Source: Flavonifractor sp. AGMB03687
GTDB taxonomy: Bacteria; Bacillota; Clostridia; Oscillospirales; Oscillospiraceae
DNA: 64,000 nt
NCBI RefSeq assembly: GCF_017811815.1
Contig: NZ_JADKZI010000008.1
Span: 62,001 to 126,000 of the forward strand
Reading direction: 5' to 3'
Shown: positions 57,187-64,000 of the stretch, piece by piece
Position numbering within the stretch: position 1 is the stretch's first letter
How the letters are laid out: the number at the start of each line of letters is the position of its first letter
Position numbers and translations under genes: made by a program
Notes under the pieces: model-generated
Told to the model about the DNA's origin: nothing
The model's input: only the letters and a program-made list of their open reading frames with translations
Database searches by the model: none

Positions 57187-57422
57187 GCGTCCGTCTCCTC
57201 TCTCCCCCAGCCAATGAGATGGGGGAGGAATTTCAGCATAATGGGCAGATAGGTGGCCACAAACACCACCATCGCCCCAAAGGCGGCCCACTTCCGCACC
57301 CGTTTGGGGGCAGCCAGGCCCAACAGCACGCCCACGGAGCACAGGCACAGCTTTACCAGGGCCAGGTCCTTCCAATTCATTTTGGCGATATAGGCGTCGG
57401 CGGCAGAAAACAGTCTCTTCAT
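57183..57422 (-). CDS. small membrane protein in the lexA operon
   Basis: 79 residues, two hydrophobic segments (LALVKLCLCSVGVLLGLAA and WAAFGAMVVFVATYLPIML) between charged ends. Its start overlaps ogt by ATGA and its stop overlaps xth, so it is a true member of the operon. I recall similar short permease-like proteins in clostridia; function unknown. Confidence 0.82.
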   Translation of the reverse strand: MKRLFSAADAYIAKMNWKDLALVKLCLCSVGVLLGLAAPKRVRKWAAFGAMVVFVATYLPIMLKFLPHLIGWGREETDA

Positions 57423-57874
57423 AAGATTCCCTCCAGTCGCAGCAGCCATTCCTTCAGTTCCAGCCCGCCTCCGTAGCCGGTGAGGGTACCGTTGGCCCCC
57501 ACCACCCGGTGGCAGGGCAATAAAATGGGCAGGGGGTTGCGGTGATTGGCCTGACCCACCGCCCGGCTCCCCTTGGGGCAGCCCACCCGGCGGGCCAGCT
57601 CTCCATAGGTGATGGTCTGTCCGTAGGGGATATCCGCCAGGGCGGACCACACCTTCTGCTGAAAGGGGGTGCCCTGGGGCTTCAGCGGCAGGTCGAAGGT
57701 CCACCGCTTCCCCGCGAAATACGCCAGCAGTTCTTCCCGGCCCCGGGCCAGCAGAGGGGTCTCTGCTCCCACCGGCTCCGCCGGGGTGTTGGGCAGATAC
57801 AGGGCGGTGAGGGCCTCCTCCGTCCCCTCCAGGGCCATGGGCCCCACAGGGGTATCAAAGACGATGCGGTCCAT
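57419..57874 (-). CDS. ogt: methylated-DNA-[protein]-cysteine S-methyltransferase
   Basis: 151 residues; removes methyl groups from O6-methylguanine in a suicide reaction. PILLPCHRVVG holds the acceptor Cys121; SRAVGQANHRNPLPI and GYGGGLELKEWLL are typical. It begins just after the lexA stop, so it is controlled by LexA, an uncommon link between SOS and alkylation repair. Confidence 0.96.
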   Translation of the reverse strand: MDRIVFDTPVGPMALEGTEEALTALYLPNTPAEPVGAETPLLARGREELLAYFAGKRWTFDLPLKPQGTPFQQKVWSALADIPYGQTITYGELARRVGCPKGSRAVGQANHRNPLPILLPCHRVVGANGTLTGYGGGLELKEWLLRLEGIL

Positions 57875-57875
57875 C

Positions 57876-58475
57876 TCAGTACCGCCGCACCACGGCGGTG
57901 ACCTTGCCCAGGATAGTGCAGCCCTCGCCGTCGATGGGCTCGTAGTCCGGGTTCTCCGGCATGAGCCACACATGGCCGTCCTTGCGGCGGAGGGTCTTTA
58001 CCGTGGCCTCGTCCTCAAAGAGGGCCACCACGATCTCCCCGTTGTTGGCGTCGCTCTGCTGGTGGACCACCACCAGGTCCCCGGGCAGGATACCGGCGTA
58101 CTTCATGGACTCCCCCCGGACCTGGAGGGCAAAATACTCACCGGGCCGTCCGCCGGTGTCAAAGGTCAGATAGTCCTCAATACACTCCTGGGCCAGAATG
58201 GGAGAGCCGGCGGCCACGCTGCCCACCACAGGCACCTTGTCCTCCGGGGGCGCCGGGGGCTCGGTCTGGGCCACGGTGATGGAGCGGGTCTTGCCCTCCG
58301 CCTTGGTGATGAGCCCGGCGGACTCCAGGCCCTTCAGGTGGAAGTGGACGGTGGAGGGGGATTTCAGTCCCACATAGGCCCCGATCTCCCGGACGGAAGG
58401 GGGATAGCCGTGCTCGGCCGAAAAGGAAATGATGTAGTCGTAGATCTGCTGCTGCTTGGGCGAGAGCGTTTTCAT
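57876..58475 (-). CDS. lexA: SOS repressor LexA
   Basis: 199 residues. Winged helix (SVREIGAYVGLKSPSTVHFH) and self-cleaving peptidase with the Ala89-Gly90 cleavage bond (VGSVAAGSP), nucleophile Ser123 (GESMKYAGI) and Lys160 (EATVKTL). An SOS box overlaps its own promoter. Good AAGGAGGG site. Confidence 0.97.
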   Translation of the reverse strand: MKTLSPKQQQIYDYIISFSAEHGYPPSVREIGAYVGLKSPSTVHFHLKGLESAGLITKAEGKTRSITVAQTEPPAPPEDKVPVVGSVAAGSPILAQECIEDYLTFDTGGRPGEYFALQVRGESMKYAGILPGDLVVVHQQSDANNGEIVVALFEDEATVKTLRRKDGHVWLMPENPDYEPIDGEGCTILGKVTAVVRRY

Positions 58476-58509
58476 GGCAGACCCTCCTTATCCAGTCTTA
58501 TACGACTAC

Positions 58510-58538
58510 AGTATACCATAATCGCCCCCGTATTGCAA
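58510..58538 (-). promoter_or_regulatory. sigma-A promoter of the lexA operon
   Basis: Minus strand TTGCAA (58533-58538), 17-bp spacer, TATACT (58510-58515) with extended TG. Confidence 0.9.
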
Positions 58539-58549
58539 ACATTTGTTCT
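58536..58549. promoter_or_regulatory. SOS (LexA) box
   Basis: Minus strand AGAACAAATGTTTG, against the Firmicutes consensus CGAACNNNNGTTYG (first base differs, GTTT for GTTC-type). It overlaps the -35 box. Confidence 0.85.
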
Positions 58550-58557
58550 AAATTTTG

Positions 58558-59388
58558 CTAAAAATCCTGGGTTTCAATGGCCACCGACAAACGCAGCAGG
58601 TATTGGTCGTACCCCTTGCCCGCCAGCTCGTCCAGCAGCACGTCCTCCCAGAAGTAGGGCCCCAGGGTGAGCCCCTTCTCCTCCGCCCACTCCAGCAGGC
58701 GGCGATAGCCCTCCCACACGGTGTAAAAGCTGCCGGCGTGGTAGTAGGTCAGGTAGGACCCCGCCGGGGCGGTGAGCAGCCGCACCCCCCGGATGGGCTT
58801 GTCCACCTGGGTGTAGCAGTGGGTATAGCCCTCCCAGTCTCCCTGCCGGGCGGACTCCACCGGCAGGATGGCTCCCAGGGCGTAGGGGCTCTCCACATGG
58901 TGGGCCTCGCAGTACTCCATGTGGCGGGCCATGACCTGGGCGTATTTGCCCGCGTCGGCGATACCGGGGGCCTCGGTGGCCACATACCACCGGCGGGGCT
59001 GCTCCTCCACACGGACCTGGCCGGGACACACCGCCATGGCCTGGCGGGTCAGCTCCGCCTTTCGTGCAATAAGGGCCCGCAGCCGCCGCAGCCGGTTGAG
59101 CTTCTCCGTCAGGGCCGCCCCCTCCCGCTCCAGCAGGTCCAGCAGGTTCTCGGGACTGCGCCGGTCCAGATAGGCCCGGATCTCGGCCAGGGGCATCCCC
59201 AGCTCCTTGAGCACCGCAATGACCTGAAAGACCTCGATCTGCACCGGGGCGTAGTAGCGGTAGCCGTTCTCCCCCCGGATGGCGGGGGAGAAAATGCCGA
59301 TCTCATCGTAGTGAAACAGGGTGTGCTTGGTGACGCCGCACAGGGCAGCAAACTCCCCGGTGGTAAAGCGCATATCGTTTTGAGCCAT
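58558..59388 (-). CDS. MerR-family regulator with GyrI-like effector domain
   Basis: 276 residues. MerR HTH ([40 protein letters not shown]), the dimer helix, then a GyrI/BmrR-C-type ligand domain ([34 protein letters not shown]). BmrR-like proteins bind cationic drugs and activate efflux genes by twisting over-long promoters. Divergent from a MATE transporter with exactly such a promoter. GGGAGG site. Confidence 0.93.
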   Translation of the reverse strand: MAQNDMRFTTGEFAALCGVTKHTLFHYDEIGIFSPAIRGENGYRYYAPVQIEVFQVIAVLKELGMPLAEIRAYLDRRSPENLLDLLEREGAALTEKLNRLRRLRALIARKAELTRQAMAVCPGQVRVEEQPRRWYVATEAPGIADAGKYAQVMARHMEYCEAHHVESPYALGAILPVESARQGDWEGYTHCYTQVDKPIRGVRLLTAPAGSYLTYYHAGSFYTVWEGYRRLLEWAEEKGLTLGPYFWEDVLLDELAGKGYDQYLLRLSVAIETQDF

Positions 59389-59404
59389 GGGGCCAACCTC
59401 CCTC

Positions 59405-59435
59405 TTGACTATCGGGTTACCCGATAGCTTATCAT
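59405..59435 (+). promoter_or_regulatory. MerR-type promoter with 19-bp spacer and operator palindrome
   Basis: TTGACT (59405-59410), 19-bp spacer, TATCAT (59430-59435). The spacer holds the perfect inverted repeat CTATCGGG-TTA-CCCGATAG (59409-59427). Over-long spacer plus palindrome is the hallmark of MerR-activated promoters. Confidence 0.93.
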
Positions 59436-59481
59436 GGTCAGTGCTGTTTGTAAATGCTTGATAGAAAAGGAGGCACAGGCT

Positions 59482-60807
59482 ATGAAAAATCGGTTGGATC
59501 AGGACTTTACCCTGGGCGGACTGCTCCGCTTTGCCCTGCCCACCACCATTATGATGCTGGTGACCTCCCTGTACACCATTGTGGACGGGGTGCTCACCTC
59601 CCGGCTGGTGGGAGAAAACGCCCTGGCCGCCATCAACATCGCCTATCCCGCCGTCAGCATCGTGCTGGCCGTGGGCATCATGCTGGGCACCGGCGGCAGC
59701 GCTGTGGTGTCCCACCGGATGGGAACAGGAGATCTGGAGGGGGCACGCCACACCTTCGGCTTCCTGGCCGTGACGGCAGTATGCGCCGGGGTGTTCTTCG
59801 CCCTGCTGGCCGCCTTCGGTGCCGAGCCCCTGGCCCGGCTGCTGGGGGCCAGCGACCTGCTGCTGGCGGACGCCGCCTGCTACCTGCGTATCCTGCTGCT
59901 CTTCGCCCCCATGGCCATGCTTCAGCTGCTCTTTGAGAGCTTCTTCGTGGCGGCGGGCCGCCCCGGCCTGGGACTGGGGCTCACCATCGCCGCCGGCGTC
60001 ACCAACGGCGTGCTGGACTGGCTGTACATGGGGCCCCTGCAAATGGGCATCGCGGGCGCTGCTGTGGCCACCGTCACCGGCTACTGCATCCCGGCGGTGT
60101 GCGGCGTGATCTTCTTCCTCACCCGGAAGGATGGCCTGCGCTTTGCCCGCCCCCAGCTGGACTGGCGGCTGCTGGGCCGGGCCTGCTTCAACGGCTCCTC
60201 CGAGATGGTGACCAATCTGTCCACCGCCGTCACCACCTTCTTCTTCAACATCATCATGCTGGACCTGCTGGGGGAGGCAGGGGTGGCCGCCATCACCATC
60301 ATCCTCTACGCCCAGTTCCTGCTGGTCTCCCTGTTTTTGGGTTTCTCCATGGGTGTGGCCCCGGTGTTCAGCTTCAACCAGGGAGCGGAGCGGTACGACC
60401 GGCTGCGAGCCACCTTCCGCCACTGCGCCCGATTCATCCTGTGCGCCGCCGTGGGCATCCTGGCCGCCGCCCTGGTGCTGGCCCCCGTCATCGTGGGGGT
60501 GTTCTCACCGGCGGGCACCCAGGTCCACGCCCTGGCTCTGGAGGGCTTCCACTTCTTCGCCCCCACCTTCCTCTTTGCCGGGGTGAACATCTTCGCCTCC
60601 GCCCTCTTTACCGCCCTGTCCGACGGACGGACCTCCGCCCTTATCTCCTTTGCCCGCACCTTCGGCTTCCTCATGGCCGGGCTGCTCCTGCTGCCCCGCA
60701 TCCTGGGGGTCACCGGTGTGTGGATTGCCGTACCGGTAGCAGAGGCCATCTCCTGCCTGCTGTCCATCGGCTTTCTGTGGCGCTACCGGGCCAAATTCGG
60801 ATGGTGA
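59482..60807 (+). CDS. MATE-family multidrug efflux transporter
   Basis: 441 residues, twelve membrane segments expected. N-terminal [40 protein letters not shown] and [19 protein letters not shown] are typical of the DinF/NorM-like MATE group, and the symmetrical second half starts near 230. Such pumps expel cationic drugs with Na+ or H+. AAGGAGG site 8 nt before ATG 59482. Controlled by the divergent MerR regulator. Confidence 0.94.
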   Translation: MKNRLDQDFTLGGLLRFALPTTIMMLVTSLYTIVDGVLTSRLVGENALAAINIAYPAVSIVLAVGIMLGTGGSAVVSHRMGTGDLEGARHTFGFLAVTAVCAGVFFALLAAFGAEPLARLLGASDLLLADAACYLRILLLFAPMAMLQLLFESFFVAAGRPGLGLGLTIAAGVTNGVLDWLYMGPLQMGIAGAAVATVTGYCIPAVCGVIFFLTRKDGLRFARPQLDWRLLGRACFNGSSEMVTNLSTAVTTFFFNIIMLDLLGEAGVAAITIILYAQFLLVSLFLGFSMGVAPVFSFNQGAERYDRLRATFRHCARFILCAAVGILAAALVLAPVIVGVFSPAGTQVHALALEGFHFFAPTFLFAGVNIFASALFTALSDGRTSALISFARTFGFLMAGLLLLPRILGVTGVWIAVPVAEAISCLLSIGFLWRYRAKFGW

Positions 60808-60866
60808 ACCACTGAGAAAAAAGTAAGGCGTGCCTCGGCGTGCCTTACTTTTTTCTCAGTGGTTAC
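60807..60866. terminator. very long terminator hairpin
   Basis: Perfect 23-bp outer stem (60807-60829 with 60842-60864), containing A6/T6 runs and a 12-nt top. Confidence 0.93.
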
Positions 60867-60949
60867 CATTTTGTGTCTGCAAATCCTACAAATCCCTGCA
60901 CAAATTCCCGTGATATCTCCCAATAGACAGTCCCCCCGTCCAGTGCTAC

Positions 60950-60987
60950 ACTAATACTTGTATAGATTATATACTTATTAGTATAAT
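60950..60987 (+). promoter_or_regulatory. promoter and inverted-repeat operator of the SDR gene
   Basis: TTGTAT (60958-60963), 18-bp spacer, TATAAT (60982-60987). ACTAATA (60950-60956) and TATTAGT (60976-60982) form an inverted repeat over it, a likely regulator site. The area is AT-rich, unlike its surroundings. Confidence 0.75.
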
Positions 60988-61013
60988 TTCACTGCTGTAA
61001 GGAGGTCTAACCG

Positions 61014-61787
61014 ATGAAATCTTATTTTGATCTGACCGGACAGGTTGCTGTGGTAACCGGCTGTTCCACCGGTCTGGGCGTGCAGATGGCCCATGCACTG
61101 GCCAATCAGGGCTGCTCCATTGTGGCGCTGGCCCGCCGTCAGGAGAAGATTGACGCCGTGGCCAAGGAGCTCCACGAGACTTACGGCGTGGAGACCCTGG
61201 CAGTACGCTGCGATATCACTGACACCCAGATGGTGCAGGAAGCGGTGACGACCATCATGGACCGTTTTGGCCGCATTGATATTCTGATCAACAATGCCGG
61301 TACCGGTGCCGCAGCCCCCGCTGAGGATATCACCGACGAGCAGTTCGGCAACGAGCTGAACATTGACCTGTTCGGCACCTTTAAGATGGCCCGGGAGGTG
61401 GCCAAGCAGGCCATGATCCCCGCCAAGTACGGCCGCATCATCAACATTGCCTCTATGTACGGTCTGGTGGGCAACAAGATCGCCCCCTGCTCCCCCTATC
61501 ACGCAGCCAAGGGCGGCGTGGTCAACCTGACCCGGGGCCTGGCCTGCGAGTGGGGCAAATACAACATCACCGTCAACGCCATCTGCCCGGGCTATTTCTG
61601 GACCCCTCTGACCAAGGACACCCTGGACACCGACTGGTTCAAGGAGTACGCCAAGGGCGCCATCCCCATGGAGCGCTACGGCAACGAGGGCGAGCTGGAC
61701 TCCACCGCCATCTTCCTGGCCTCTCCCTCCTCCAGCTACGTCAACGGCGTCATGGTGCCGGTGGACGGCGGCTATACCTGCATGTAA
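61014..61787 (+). CDS. short-chain dehydrogenase/reductase (gluconate 5-dehydrogenase-like)
   Basis: 257-residue classical SDR. Cofactor loop TGCSTGLGVQMA, NNAG, catalytic Ser (IASMYGLV region), YHAAK with Tyr and Lys, and PGYFWTPLT. Overall closest to sugar-acid or 2-deoxygluconate type SDRs; the substrate is not certain. Strong AAGGAGG site. Single gene under a promoter with an inverted-repeat operator, suggesting induction by its substrate. Confidence 0.88.
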   Translation: MKSYFDLTGQVAVVTGCSTGLGVQMAHALANQGCSIVALARRQEKIDAVAKELHETYGVETLAVRCDITDTQMVQEAVTTIMDRFGRIDILINNAGTGAAAPAEDITDEQFGNELNIDLFGTFKMAREVAKQAMIPAKYGRIINIASMYGLVGNKIAPCSPYHAAKGGVVNLTRGLACEWGKYNITVNAICPGYFWTPLTKDTLDTDWFKEYAKGAIPMERYGNEGELDSTAIFLASPSSSYVNGVMVPVDGGYTCM

Positions 61788-61807
61788 ATCCTCTATCAAA
61801 CCCGATA

Positions 61808-61856
61808 CAACACCAAGCGGGCCGTCCTGCAAAGGACGGCCCGCTTGGTGTTTTGT
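61808..61856. terminator. bidirectional terminator with long stem
   Basis: Perfect stem of at least 19 bp (61809-61827 with 61834-61852), TGCAAA loop. Shared by convergent genes. Confidence 0.94.
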
Positions 61857-61858
61857 AT

Positions 61859-63454
61859 TCAGCGGTCCCACTTTTCGATGATGGCCCGCAGCTGGTCGGC
61901 AAACTTGCCCAGGTCCTTGTTGGTGCCGCCCTTGTTGTGGGCGATGACCTCCATCAGCTTGCGGCCCACATCCTCCAGCCGCTGGTAGGCGGGGGAGGCG
62001 CCGGGCGTGACCGCCGGCTTCTGCTCCGGTGGCAGGCCGGGGGAGAGCATCTTGTTGGCCAGCAGGTCGTAGACCTCCTCATAGTTGGGGGCGTGGGCGG
62101 CCAAGCCCCGCTGGCGCAGGGTGTCGGCGTAGATCTCGGTGACCTCCGCGTCGCCGTGGACCACGAAGACCTGCTTGGGGTGGGGATTGTAGCTCTCGAT
62201 CCACCGCAGCAGGCCGTCCCGGTCGGCATGGGAGGACAGGCCGTGGAAGTTTACGATCTTAGCCCGGACGGCAATCTCCTCGCCGAAGAGCTTCACCGAC
62301 GTGACCCCGTTGATGAGCCGCCGGCCCAGGCTGCCTTCCGCCTGGAAGCCCACGAAGACCACGGTACACTCCGGCCGCCACAGGTTGTGCTTCAGGTGGT
62401 GGCGGATGCGGCCGGCGTCGCACATGCCGGAGGCGGAAATGATGATGCGGGGGGTCTTGTCCTCATTGAGGGCCCGGGACTCCTCGCTGGACTCGGTAAT
62501 GGTGAGACCGGGGAACTGGAAGAGGGCGCCCCCCTTCAGGGCGGCGATGGCCTCCTCGTCCAGATAGCCGTGGAGGTCGCCGGAGAAGATGCGGGTGGCC
62601 TCGCCCGCCAGGGGGGAGTCCACCACCACCTGGAAGTTGGGCACGCTCTTCACCAGACCTTTTTCCTTCATTTCCCGCATGAAGTACAACAGCTCCTGGG
62701 TGCGGCCCACCGCGAAGGAGGGAATGATGACGTTGCCTCCCTTGCCCAGGGTCTCGTCAATGATGGCGGCCAGGTCCCCGGTGTAGTCCGGCTTCTGGCT
62801 CATGTCGTGGAGCCGGTCGCCGTAGGTGGACTCGGTGAGGACGTAATCGGCCTCCTTGATGTACTGAGGGTCCCGGATGATGGGCTGATCCCGGTTGCCG
62901 ATGTCGCCGGAGAAGACCACCTTGCGGGTCTGGTCCCCCTCGGTGAGCCACATCTCTACGCTGGCCGAGCCCAGCAGATGGCCTGCATCCACAAAGCGGA
63001 TGCGCACCCCGTCCTCGATCTGGAGGCGGGTGCCGTACTCGCAGGTGACGATGTGCTTGATGGCCTCCTCCGCGTCAGCCACGGTGTACAGGGGCTCCAC
63101 CGGCTCGGCGCCGGAGCGCTTACCCTTCTGGTTCTGCCACTGGGCGTCGCTCTCCTGAATGTGGGCGGAGTCCCGCAGCATGATGGACAGCAGCTGCCCC
63201 GTGAGACGGGTACAGTAGATGTTGCCTTCAAAACCCTGCTTCACCAGCAGGGGTATGCGGCCGGAGTGGTCGATGTGGGCGTGGGTGACTACCACCGCGT
63301 CGATGTACCCGGCGTTGAAATCCAGCTCCTGGTTGTCCCGCTCGTCCCTGCCCTGCTGCAGGCCGCAGTCCACCAGAATCTTCTTCCCGCCGCACTCCAC
63401 ACAGTGACAGCTGCCGGTAACGGCACGGGCTGCGCCGAAAAAAGTCAGTTTCAT
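61859..63454 (-). CDS. MBL-fold beta-CASP nuclease (RNA-processing type)
   Basis: 531 residues. Metallo-beta-lactamase core with HAHIDHSGRIP (zinc ligands), DAGHLLGSA and FSGDIGNRD, then the beta-CASP region (GGNVIIPSFAVGRTQELLYF, ISASGMCDAGRIRHHL) and a final FHGLSSHADR. Similar to archaeal and bacterial CPSF73-like exo/endonucleases of unknown bacterial role; distinct from RNase J. Confidence 0.92.
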   Translation of the reverse strand: MKLTFFGAARAVTGSCHCVECGGKKILVDCGLQQGRDERDNQELDFNAGYIDAVVVTHAHIDHSGRIPLLVKQGFEGNIYCTRLTGQLLSIMLRDSAHIQESDAQWQNQKGKRSGAEPVEPLYTVADAEEAIKHIVTCEYGTRLQIEDGVRIRFVDAGHLLGSASVEMWLTEGDQTRKVVFSGDIGNRDQPIIRDPQYIKEADYVLTESTYGDRLHDMSQKPDYTGDLAAIIDETLGKGGNVIIPSFAVGRTQELLYFMREMKEKGLVKSVPNFQVVVDSPLAGEATRIFSGDLHGYLDEEAIAALKGGALFQFPGLTITESSEESRALNEDKTPRIIISASGMCDAGRIRHHLKHNLWRPECTVVFVGFQAEGSLGRRLINGVTSVKLFGEEIAVRAKIVNFHGLSSHADRDGLLRWIESYNPHPKQVFVVHGDAEVTEIYADTLRQRGLAAHAPNYEEVYDLLANKMLSPGLPPEQKPAVTPGASPAYQRLEDVGRKLMEVIAHNKGGTNKDLGKFADQLRAIIEKWDR

Positions 63455-63486
63455 GGGGCACCTCCTTGTGCAATTTTTACAAGGTC

Positions 63487-63515
63487 ATTGTACTCCCAAA
63501 ACTGTCCGGTGTAAA
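63487..63515 (-). promoter_or_regulatory. sigma-A promoter of the beta-CASP nuclease gene
   Basis: Minus strand TTTACA (63510-63515), 17-bp spacer, TACAAT (63487-63492); AAGGAGG precedes the gene. Confidence 0.75.
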
Positions 63516-63531
63516 TAGTCGGATGGCCCCC

Positions 63532-63957
63532 TCAGGACAGGGTCTTCTCATTTTCGGCAAAGAGCTTGTCGTTGATCTCCTCCAGGCTCATGCCGTGGAC
63601 GATGCCGTAGCTGATAATGGCGTCCCGTCGGATCTTGGGGTAGAGGGGGGCGTAGCTGGCCTGCTTGAGCAGCTGCTGGGTCTGCTCCAGGGTGGTCTCC
63701 AGTCCCACGCACAGGCAGATGAGCCGGTCCCGGGAGGGATTGCGCCGCCCGGCAAAGACCTGGTGGAGGTAGACCTCGCTCATCCCCGCCTTGCGGGCCA
63801 GGGCCGCCTTGGAATAGGGGCAGTCTTTATAGCACTCCGTCAGCAGTTCGGCAATGCTCTGGCTGGCGAAAAAATCCTGGTTGTCGCTGAGATAGGAGTC
63901 CAGATCGGGCTCGCTCATCAGGGCCTGGCTCAGGTCACCGGTGGTCTTCATTTCCAT
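63532..63957 (-). CDS. XRE-type helix-turn-helix protein
   Basis: 141 residues from ATG 63957, about ten nt after AAGGGGAG (an in-frame GTG at 63966 is too near that site). Central HTH: SKAALARKAGMSEVYLHQVF, AGRRNPSRDRLICLCVGL; flanking helices lengthen the usual domain. I recall similar proteins beside serine/threonine kinases, but the upstream gene lies beyond the window. Target unknown. Confidence 0.8.
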   Translation of the reverse strand: MEMKTTGDLSQALMSEPDLDSYLSDNQDFFASQSIAELLTECYKDCPYSKAALARKAGMSEVYLHQVFAGRRNPSRDRLICLCVGLETTLEQTQQLLKQASYAPLYPKIRRDAIISYGIVHGMSLEEINDKLFAENEKTLS

Positions 63958-64000
63958 ACTTTCCACTCCCCTTTACATTCAAATGGAAATCGTATATACT

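Overview
The window looks like chromosome from a GC-rich, low-copy-repeat Firmicute of the Clostridia, most likely a gut Oscillospiraceae-type bacterium (the Flavonifractor, Lawsonibacter and Intestinimonas group would fit; this is an inference). The reasons are a Firmicutes-type L27 with its processing protease Prp, BofA and YaaL-like genes, a CIRCE operator, a Firmicutes SOS box, GC-rich coding DNA, and strong TTGACA/TATAAT promoters with many hairpin terminators.

Layout. 1-7.2 kb is a minus-strand Ter-type stress operon: a YceG-like protein, TelA, three TerD paralogues and a Ca2+ P-type ATPase that runs off the left edge. A pair of tandem four-stem palindromic structures (7335-7535) separates it from a divergent CitE-like lyase. 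8.6-17.5 kb is a second minus-strand run: recJ, rel, a 69-codon gene, an ATP-grasp ligase resembling D-aspartate ligases, an Asp/Glu racemase, a MurE-like ligase and a QueG-like Fe-S protein. The ligase, racemase and MurE-like genes suggest a peptidoglycan cross-bridge made with a D-amino acid. 17.57-24.61 kb is a 7.0-kb mobile element bounded by 17-bp direct repeats. It is inserted in a transcription terminator and carries phage- or plasmid-like cargo; its only visible recombinase is an IS30-family transposase at its right end.

24.6-41.4 kb holds housekeeping genes: an M42 peptidase, YbaK, secreted proteins, htpG under a CIRCE operator, mnmE beside a cluster of DnaA boxes, folA-thyA, mtaB, an HPr-like protein, a TatD/radical-SAM pair, and a cation/proton antiporter behind a fluoride riboswitch. 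An IS3-family element sits exactly in a terminator loop at 27.7-29.0 kb. A DUF559 gene in a small inverted-repeat element and an AT-rich gene lie at 41.4-42.6 kb.

42.7-64 kb holds ylmH, DUF896, a decayed sigma/anti-sigma locus, the rplU-prp-rpmA-obgE operon, a MarR regulator, an SLH protein, a second pair of branched palindromic structures (50943-51202), bofA-yaaL, and a P-type ATPase controlled by a yybP-ykoY (manganese) riboswitch. It continues with a flavodoxin/ferredoxin protein, a lexA-ogt-xth repair operon with its SOS box, a MerR/MATE efflux pair with a 19-bp-spacer promoter, an SDR enzyme, a beta-CASP nuclease and an XRE regulator. Metal and ion stress recurs: Ter plus a Ca2+ pump, a fluoride-controlled antiporter and a Mn2+-controlled pump.
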